A stretch of DNA of 64,000 bases from Micromonospora inositola. GTDB lineage: Bacteria > Actinomycetota > Actinomycetes > Mycobacteriales > Micromonosporaceae. Where the stretch lies: contig NZ_LT607754.1 of assembly GCF_900090285.1 (NCBI RefSeq), positions 1,178,001-1,242,000 of the forward strand, read 5' to 3'. The notes under the pieces are model-generated. The model worked only from the letters and a program-made list of their open reading frames with translations, did no database searches and was not told the DNA's origin. Position numbers and translations under genes: made by a program. Shown piece after piece: positions 58,619-64,000 of the stretch (the first letter of the stretch is position 1; each line of letters starts with the position of its first letter).

Positions 58619-59242
58619 TCAGTCGTCCTCTTCGGGATCCTGGTTGGCCTCCGCGCCGAGCACGAACGCCTGCATGGCCAGCTCGTCGCCGGAGGGCGAG
58701 ACGAAGGCGGGCAGCTCACGCGGCCCCAGCTCCTGCACGTACGCCCAGAACAGCCGGACCGCCTCGGCCGGCGAGGCCGCCTCGATCGGCAGGTCCAGGC
58801 TGACCAGCCAGGAGCGGCGCGCCGGCGGCGGGCCGAGCCGGTCGGCCAGCTCCCGCCAGGTGGCCACGTCGAGCCCGGTCACCGGCCCGTCGAGGGCCAG
58901 GCCGTCCGCCGGCACCGGCTCGTCGAAGACCCGCCGGGTGTACGTCACCACGAGCGCGCCCGGACCGGCCTCGGACTGCGGGTCGTCCGGATCCTCCCGG
59001 GTCTCGGCGATGGCCGCGGCGACCCGACCGAGAGCCACCAGCCGGGGCGGTTCGTCGACCAGCACCGCCACCGGGTCGCCGGGCCGGGGCCGGGCCGACC
59101 CGTCCAGCCCGGTCAGCTCCAGGGTGTCGTGGTGCACGAGCCGCTCGGCCTCGTACCGCTCGGCGGGCAGCAGCACCGCCCAGGCGCCGGGCCGGCTGCC
59201 GCCGTCGATCGTCCCGCTCGCGCGGACCTCGGTGTCGGTCAT
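58619..59242 (-). CDS. Conserved hypothetical protein
   Basis: The 207-residue product has a strand-rich N-terminal half (GAWAVLLPAERYEAERLVHHDTLELTGLDGSARPRPGDPVAVLVDEPPRLVALGRVA), reminiscent of EVE/PUA-like barrels, and a helical C-terminal half (VATWRELADRLGPP, SPAEAVRLFWAYVQELGPRELPAFV). I do not recognise a named family with certainty. It begins at ATG 59242. Confidence 0.6.
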   Translation of the reverse strand: MTDTEVRASGTIDGGSRPGAWAVLLPAERYEAERLVHHDTLELTGLDGSARPRPGDPVAVLVDEPPRLVALGRVAAAIAETREDPDDPQSEAGPGALVVTYTRRVFDEPVPADGLALDGPVTGLDVATWRELADRLGPPPARRSWLVSLDLPIEAASPAEAVRLFWAYVQELGPRELPAFVSPSGDELAMQAFVLGAEANQDPEEDD

Positions 59243-59304
59243 GGTCCAATCCCATCACGCCGGGTCGGCGCTGGCGGCGCCACATGGGCCGGGCGCCGCC
59301 CGCG

Positions 59305-59889
59305 TCACGCCCCGGCCGGGTCGATGGTCACGTGGCAGCCGATCAGGTGGTCGTCGACCATGCCGGTGGCCTGCATCAGCGCGTACGCGGTGGTCGGGCC
59401 GACGAACCGGAAGCCGCGCTTCTTGAGCGCCTTGGCCAGCGAGGTGGACTCCGGGGTGAGCGCCGGCACCTCCGCGAACGACCGGGGCCGGGTGGCCCGG
59501 GGCGCCGGCGCGTACGACCAGAGCAGCGCGGAGAGCCCGTCGGGCAGGTCCAGGGCGGCCCGGGCGTTGGCGATGGCCGCCTCGACCTTGGCGCGGTTGC
59601 GCACGATGCCGGTGTCGGCGAGCAGGCGGGCGATGTCCGCCTCGCCGTAGCCGGCGACCTTGTCGATGCGGAACTCGTCGAAGGCGATCCGGAACGCGGG
59701 TCGCTTGCGCAGAATGGTCAGCCAGGACAGGCCGGACTGGAACGCCTCCAGGGTCAGCCGCTCGTAGAGCGCGTCGTCGCCGCGCAGCGCCCGCCCCCAC
59801 TCCCTGTCGTGGTAGACGGCGTAATCCGGCGTGCTCGCGCCCCAGGCGCAGCGGGGCAGCCCCTCCGGGCCGGTCACCAGGTCAGTCAC
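59305..59889 (-). CDS. tag: DNA-3-methyladenine glycosylase I
   Basis: The 194-residue Tag has RCAWGASTPDYAVYHDREWGRALRGDDALYERLTLEAFQSGLSWLTILRKRPAF, with conserved ERLTLE and the QSGLSW helix, and FRFVGPTTAYALMQATGMVDDHLIGCH with the terminal zinc ligands. It excises 3-methyladenine from alkylated DNA. The N-terminal Cys and C-terminal His-Cys-His zinc residues are present. It neighbours the SRPBCC and DivIVA genes as in mycobacterial Rv1209-Rv1210. Confidence 0.93.
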   Translation of the reverse strand: MTDLVTGPEGLPRCAWGASTPDYAVYHDREWGRALRGDDALYERLTLEAFQSGLSWLTILRKRPAFRIAFDEFRIDKVAGYGEADIARLLADTGIVRNRAKVEAAIANARAALDLPDGLSALLWSYAPAPRATRPRSFAEVPALTPESTSLAKALKKRGFRFVGPTTAYALMQATGMVDDHLIGCHVTIDPAGA

Positions 59890-59929
59890 GGCCTACACGG
59901 TAGGCCAGCCCACCGACAAGACACGGGGG

Positions 59930-60427
59930 TCAGGGCAGCCGGCCCTGCTCCACCAGCCGGGCGAACTTCTTCAGTGCCTGGGTCAGGCCGAACTTCGAGC
60001 CGGGCCAGAGCACCGGCCAGGCGACCCGGCCCGCGGTCCCGCCGGGCAGGTGGAACCACTCGTGCCAGACCACCTGGGTCCGGTCCCGCTCCACCGGGGT
60101 GCAGCGCAGCACGCCCGGTCCGCGCAGCAGCCGCCCGCAGTGCACCACCCCGACCTCGTACGGCGCGTCGACCCGGATCACCCGCATCTCGTCGCGGAGC
60201 ACCGCCGGGCCGAGCGCGGTGACCGCCTCGACCAGGCTGCCCTCGCCACCGTCCCCCTCGACCACCCGGACGGTGGTGAAGGGGATCCAGTCGGACTGCC
60301 GTTCCCAGGCGGTCAGCGCCGCGAAGACCCGCTGGGCCGGGGCGTCGACGATCACCGTGGCGGTCACCTCGCCCGCGCCGGGCTGGGCCGCCTCGGCCAG
60401 CCCGTCGGCGCCTTCGGGCCCGGTCAC
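59930..60427 (-). CDS. SRPBCC/START-fold polyketide cyclase-like protein
   Basis: The 165-residue protein has the START-fold pattern: EVTATVIVDAPAQRVFAALTAWERQSDWIPFTTVRVVEGDGGEGSLVEAVTALG, then VIRVDAPYEVGVVHCGRLLRGPGVLRCTPVERDRTQVVWHEWFHLPGG. It has a hydrophobic cavity for an unknown lipid or polyketide-like ligand. The GTG start overlaps the stop of the DivIVA-like gene by 4 nt. Confidence 0.8.
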   Translation of the reverse strand: MTGPEGADGLAEAAQPGAGEVTATVIVDAPAQRVFAALTAWERQSDWIPFTTVRVVEGDGGEGSLVEAVTALGPAVLRDEMRVIRVDAPYEVGVVHCGRLLRGPGVLRCTPVERDRTQVVWHEWFHLPGGTAGRVAWPVLWPGSKFGLTQALKKFARLVEQGRLP

Positions 60428-61149
60428 GCCGACTCCGACCGGACCGCCGGTCCGCGGTCCCGGTCGTTCCCGTCCTGGCCGGCCTCGTCGGTGCCCGGCG
60501 ACGCCACGTGCACGCCGGCGGTCGGGTCGGTTGCGGGGGCGGCGGTGGGATCAGCCGGCGCCCGGAGAGAAACGTCGGCCGCCGGCTGGTCGACGGGTGC
60601 CGCGGCCGGGACGACCTGGCCGCCGGCGGTCGCCCGGGCGTCGGTGGTCGGCAGCGCTGCCTCGTCCTCGACGGCGGCGGCGGCCGGCGCTTCCGCCACG
60701 CCCGCCTCGGCGGTGGAGGCGAGGGCCGGGGTGTCGGCGGCCGGGCTCACCGCGTCGGCCGGGGCGGCGGCGGCGGCGGTAACCGGGCCGCCGGCGGCCG
60801 CCTCGCGCGCGTGGCGCAGCGCGTCGGCGTCCGCGGTGCGCCCCTCGCGCAGCGCGAGGACCTCCGCCTCCAACACGCCGATCAGCTCGGACTTGTAGCC
60901 GATGTCGTAGGCGGCCCGGCGCATCGCCTGGTCGACCTGGGCCATCCGGTAGCCGCGCAGGGCGGTGTCGAAGCGGACCTCGGCGACGTCCGACTCGTGC
61001 AACGGGCGGCTGCTCGGCAGGGGCGCGGCCCGCCCGTCCGGCTCGGCCGGCGCCAGGCCCGGGTCGCGCCCGGAAACCAGCACCGTCACCCCGAACACCA
61101 CCGCCGCGACGGTCAGCGCGACGACCAAGAGGAGCAGCACCTCACCCAT
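60424..61149 (-). CDS. DivIVA-domain membrane protein
   Basis: The 241-residue protein has an N-terminal membrane segment (VLLLLVVALTVAAVVFGVTVLVSG), then a DivIVA-type motif VRFDTALRGYRMAQVDQAMRRAAYDIGYKSELIGVLEAEVLALREGR (about residues 58-103) and an Ala/Pro/Thr-rich tail of about 140 residues. It is like mycobacterial Rv1209, next to folP2. It may mark poles or sense membrane curvature; its role is not established. The GTG of the SRPBCC gene overlaps its stop. Confidence 0.82.
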   Translation of the reverse strand: MGEVLLLLVVALTVAAVVFGVTVLVSGRDPGLAPAEPDGRAAPLPSSRPLHESDVAEVRFDTALRGYRMAQVDQAMRRAAYDIGYKSELIGVLEAEVLALREGRTADADALRHAREAAAGGPVTAAAAAPADAVSPAADTPALASTAEAGVAEAPAAAAVEDEAALPTTDARATAGGQVVPAAAPVDQPAADVSLRAPADPTAAPATDPTAGVHVASPGTDEAGQDGNDRDRGPAVRSESA

Positions 61150-61312
61150 GGGGAGATCGTGGCATGCGGGCCGGTCCCGGGCGAGCCCTCCACCCGCTCC
61201 GATCATGATTCGCAACCCCCGGACGGACCGGACGGGGCGGTCGGTGGCGGACCGGATAGCGTCGGGGGCGGCCGGCGGCACGGCCGACGGCGGGTGGAGA
61301 CCAGGAGGCGGG

Positions 61313-62182
61313 ATGGCCGGGGCGCTGCGGCTCGGTGGGCGGACGTTCGCCCCCGGGGAACTGGTGGTGATGGCGATCGTCAACCGCACGCCGGACTCGT
61401 TCTTCGACCGGGGCGCCACCTTCGCGGCGGACAGCGCGCTGCGCGCGGTGGAGCGCGCGGTCACCGAGGGCGCCGAGATCATCGACATCGGCGGGGTGAA
61501 GGCCGGACCGGGCGAGGGGGTCGACGCCGCCGAGGAGATCCGCCGGACGGTGGACACCATCGCCGCGGTCCGGGCCGCCTTCCCCGACGTGGTCATCTCG
61601 ATCGACACCTGGCGGGCCGAGGTGGCGGTGGAGGCGGTGGCGGCCGGCGCCGACCTGCTGAACGACACCTGGTCGGGGGCGGATCCGGCGTTGGCCCGGG
61701 TCGCCGCGGCGACCGGCGCCGGGCTGGTCTGCTCGCACGCCGGCGGGCTCAGTCCGCGTACCCGGCCGCACCGGGCGGCCTTCGACGACGTGGTGGCCGA
61801 CGTGGTCGCGACGGTGACCGGGCTCGCCGAGCGGGCGGTCGCCCTCGGCGTACGCCCCGACGGCATCCTGATCGACCCGGCGCACGACTTCGGCAAGAAC
61901 ACCCGGCACTCGCTGGAGATCACCCGGCGGCTCGCCGAGCTCTCCGGCACCGGCTGGCCGCTGCTGGTGGCCCTGTCGAACAAGGACTTCATCGGCGAGA
62001 CGCTGGACCTGCCCGTGCCTGACAGGCTGGAGGGCACCCTGGCCGCGACCGCGGTCTCGGCGTGGCTGGGGGCCCGGGTGTTCCGCGCCCACCAGGTGCT
62101 CCAGACCCGTCGGGTGCTGGACATGGTCGCCTCGATCCGGGGCGACCGGCCGCCCACCCTGACCCGGCGCGGCCTGGCCTGA
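61313..62182 (+). CDS. folP2: FolP2-type dihydropteroate synthase paralogue
   Basis: The 289-residue protein has the DHPS fold with MAIVNRTPDSFFDRG, then IDIGGVKAGPGEGVDAAEEIRR. In true DHPS the loop is GGESTRPG; here the ESTR is replaced by VKAG, as in mycobacterial FolP2, which lacks synthase activity. SNKDFIGETL and the NDTW segment keep the pterin pocket otherwise. The usual gpgS between folP2 and the DivIVA gene is absent. RBS AGGAGG precedes ATG 61313. Confidence 0.85.
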   Translation: MAGALRLGGRTFAPGELVVMAIVNRTPDSFFDRGATFAADSALRAVERAVTEGAEIIDIGGVKAGPGEGVDAAEEIRRTVDTIAAVRAAFPDVVISIDTWRAEVAVEAVAAGADLLNDTWSGADPALARVAAATGAGLVCSHAGGLSPRTRPHRAAFDDVVADVVATVTGLAERAVALGVRPDGILIDPAHDFGKNTRHSLEITRRLAELSGTGWPLLVALSNKDFIGETLDLPVPDRLEGTLAATAVSAWLGARVFRAHQVLQTRRVLDMVASIRGDRPPTLTRRGLA

Positions 62183-62208
62183 CCGGTGGTCGGCCGGGCC
62201 GGCGGAGG

Positions 62209-62586
62209 TCAGGTCCAGCGCAGGATGTTCTTCCGCCAGGCGTAGAGGATGCCGAGCGCGACCACGGCGACGAAGACCCCCATCTCGACCACCGTGGTCA
62301 CGCCGAACCCGGGCCGGTCGAAGACCAGTGCCCACGGGAAGAGGAAGACCGCCTCGACCGCGAAGAGCACGTAGAGGTACGCGTAGACGTAGTAGCGGAT
62401 CTGCATCTGCGCCCAGTCGCCGCCGACCGGGTCGAGTCCGCACTCATAGCTGGCCCGCTTGCCCCAGGGATCGGCCGGACGGCCAGGACGTAACACCCGA
62501 TTGGCCGAGAACGCCGTAACGAAGAAGAGGGCGCTGGCAAGCAGCAGGAGACCGAGCGTGGCGTACGAGCCGAGGTAACCGGTCAC
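62209..62586 (-). CDS. nuoA: NADH-quinone oxidoreductase subunit A, stand-alone
   Basis: The 125-residue protein has three membrane segments, the first LGLLLLASALFFVTAFSANRVL, and the NuoA core KRASYECGLDPVGGDWAQMQIRYYVYAYLYVLFAVEAVFLFPWALVF, with the conserved ECG and the acidic residue in FAVEAVF. It is not followed by nuoB: the next gene, folP2, is convergent 26 nt away. So it is a lone copy or a remnant of a second complex I cluster. Confidence 0.9.
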   Translation of the reverse strand: MTGYLGSYATLGLLLLASALFFVTAFSANRVLRPGRPADPWGKRASYECGLDPVGGDWAQMQIRYYVYAYLYVLFAVEAVFLFPWALVFDRPGFGVTTVVEMGVFVAVVALGILYAWRKNILRWT

Positions 62587-62716
62587 GGAGGACGAGCCTA
62601 CCGTGCCCGTCGTCGAGGCGTATCGAACACGTTACGGATTTGTTTCCTTGCGGGACTAGTGCCCCTCGGCAACCATTACCGAATAATGAAACGTCACTGA
62701 GTGTCGCGGAGGACAA

Positions 62717-64000
62717 ATGGCGAACCTGCCCGTACGCCCCGACCGGCGGGTGGTCCGGCGACGTACCTCCGCACTGCTGGCGGCCTCGACCGCGGTCGGC
62801 CTGGCGACCGCGACCGCGGTCGCGGTCGCTCCCGCGTGGGCGACCGCGTCACGGACAGCGACGGGCGTGGTCACCGCAGCCACCGATCCGGTGGGTGAGC
62901 CCGACACCGACCCGACCGACACCACTCCCCCGGTCGAACCGACCGTCACGGAGACCACGGCGCCACCGACCGAGAGCGCGCCGCCGGAGACCACCCCGCC
63001 GGCCCCGACGACCGAGCCCGTGCCGGACACCACCGCCCCGGAGAACCCGGTGCCGACCACCACGGCGCCCACCACCACCGCCCCGGCGCCGCCCCCGCCC
63101 GTCGTGCCGCCGGTGCAGCCGCCGGCTCCACCCGGCCCCGGCCAGCCGCCCGCCGGCCAGCTCGGGGTCCGGGTGACCACCGAGGATGTCTCGCTCACCT
63201 CGGCCTACTGGAACGCCGACAGCAGGGTGACGACGCTGCGGGTGACCGTCACGAACACCGGCAGGGTGCCGGAGCTGATCCGGCTCGGTTACCGGCTGCC
63301 GGCCGGGCTCACCGACGCGGGGACCACCGGGTGCGCGTCCGCCGGCGGCGGCAGCTACCGCTGCGGCGGGTGGACCGCCGCGCCCGGTGCCCGGTTCAGC
63401 AGTTCGATCCGGGTCCGGGTCGACGGGACGGCCTGGCGTTCGATGCCGCTCAGCGGGTCCGTCGGGGTGACCGCCACCGCCCCGGGCGTGGCCGGCGCGA
63501 CGGCGGACAACGAGGGCTTCGCGGTGCTCTTCCCGCCCGGTCCGCCGGTGCCCGGCATCTCGCTCCGCGCCGACGAGGTGCTCTTCGACATCAGCGGCGC
63601 CCCGAGCGCCGTGGCCGTCCGCCTTGGCAACACCGGCCGGGTCGACGCCGCCGGTCGGGTCGAGGTGATCCTGCCGGACGGGGTGACCGCGTCGGGCCCG
63701 TCGGCCGGCTGCGTCCCGCTGGCGCCGACCCGGACGCGGTGCGACCTCGGCACGGTGCCCGCCGGGCGGACGGCGACCCTCCGGCTGCCGGTGACCGCCA
63801 CGCCGGCGGCACAGCGCCAGGCTCCGCTGGCCGGCGCGGTCGTCGGCCGGCTCGACCCGCGCAGCGGCCCGCGCCGGCAGGTGCAGATGAGCTTCCGGAT
63901 CACCGCCGCGGCGGCCCTGGCCACCCCGCCGGTCGCCACCCCCGCGCCGACCGGCTCCCAGGGCGTGCTCGCCGCCGCCGAGCAGGCCTCCGACGAGGGC
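62717..64000 (+). CDS. Secreted Pro/Thr-rich protein with repeated beta domains (cut by window end)
   Basis: The frame from ATG 62717, 4 nt after GGAGGACAA, is open to the window end (428 codons). It has a basic N-terminus (PDRRVVRRR), a signal helix (ALLAASTAVGLATATAVAVAPAWA) with likely cleavage after AWA, a Pro/Thr/Glu-rich stalk of about 100 residues and two or more Ig/DUF11-like domains (VRVTTEDVSLTSAYWNADSRVTTLRVTVTNTG, ISLRADEVLFDISGAPSAVAVRLGNTG) with paired cysteines. Probably cell-wall-exposed. Whether it carries a sorting signal or membrane anchor lies beyond the window. Confidence 0.75.
   Translation, partial: MANLPVRPDRRVVRRRTSALLAASTAVGLATATAVAVAPAWATASRTATGVVTAATDPVGEPDTDPTDTTPPVEPTVTETTAPPTESAPPETTPPAPTTEPVPDTTAPENPVPTTTAPTTTAPAPPPPVVPPVQPPAPPGPGQPPAGQLGVRVTTEDVSLTSAYWNADSRVTTLRVTVTNTGRVPELIRLGYRLPAGLTDAGTTGCASAGGGSYRCGGWTAAPGARFSSSIRVRVDGTAWRSMPLSGSVGVTATAPGVAGATADNEGFAVLFPPGPPVPGISLRADEVLFDISGAPSAVAVRLGNTGRVDAAGRVEVILPDGVTASGPSAGCVPLAPTRTRCDLGTVPAGRTATLRLPVTATPAAQRQAPLAGAVVGRLDPRSGPRRQVQMSFRITAAAALATPPVATPAPTGSQGVLAAAEQASDEG

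Noticed and set aside
62640..63176. Pro/Arg-rich plus-strand frame near the window end
   Set aside because: It overlaps the signal peptide and stalk of the 62717 gene in another frame and has only low-complexity Arg/Pro sequence.

Overview
This 64-kb window is high-G+C actinobacterial chromosome, most likely from the Micromonosporaceae (Micromonospora-like). The reasons are very high third-position G+C, frequent GTG starts, the galU-glp-rimJ-glpR cluster, a trxA with an exact SigR-type promoter, SigE-family sigma factor, DUF3117, DUF6758, and a folP2/DivIVA/tag and mgtE-like/mrp/tatB/htrA/methyltransferase order that recalls the Rv1207-Rv1232 region of mycobacteria. Genus assignment is inference.

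Positions 1 to about 7,920 are the right-hand part of an actinomycete integrative and conjugative element (AICE). A run of genes joined by 4-nt start/stop overlaps encodes an FtsK/TraB-type ATPase, two DUF6197 paralogues, a HEATH-motif (SprT-like) zinc metalloprotein, a small protein, a DUF2637 membrane protein and a RepSA-type rolling-circle initiator. A small gene, xis and int follow, and the element ends in the 3' end of a tRNA-Ala(CGC) gene (7922-7998, minus strand). Three copies of one perfect palindrome, TGACACGTACGTGTCA, lie before, inside and after the transfer/replication operon. The left end of the element is outside the window.

From 8,000 to 30,350 the genes are housekeeping: glpR, rimJ-like, glp (gephyrin-like MoeA), galU, a GGDEF protein, 5-formyl-THF cyclo-ligase, FmdB-like protein, two consensus DnaA boxes, Fur, MpaB-like oxygenase, RecB-type nuclease, MarC, PHP phosphoesterase, a sigma/regulator pair, PH-domain protein, a TrmH-type methyltransferase, MaoC and thioredoxin. 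A 544-bp gene-free stretch (27,497-28,040) holds several palindromes, among them a near-consensus CebR-type operator with no cellulolytic gene nearby. An HTTM protein and a DCC thiol oxidoreductase are convergent at 29-30 kb.

From 30,400 to 48,000: an Rv2578c-family radical SAM gene interrupted by a 340-residue intein placed exactly at the third cysteine of its CxxxCxxC motif; an acyltransferase; a TetR regulator facing a membrane protein with paired operators; acyl-CoA dehydrogenase and a CitE-like lyase that with MaoC resemble dispersed parts of the ethylmalonyl-CoA pathway; two DUF4190 proteins; SDRs; GNAT; a KimA-like transporter with twin palindromes at its 5' end; EamA exporter; HAD; PhzF.

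From 48,300 to 64,000: mgtE-like/DUF1003/mrp, convergent with tatB and followed by htrA, then an O-methyltransferase that appears to start with ATC. The sigE/rseA genes found in this block in relatives are absent. After these come leucyl aminopeptidase, DUF3117, PaaX with an enoyl-CoA hydratase, SDR, tag, SRPBCC, DivIVA-like protein, a FolP2-type dihydropteroate synthase paralogue, a lone nuoA, and the start of a secreted Pro/Thr-rich protein cut by the window end.
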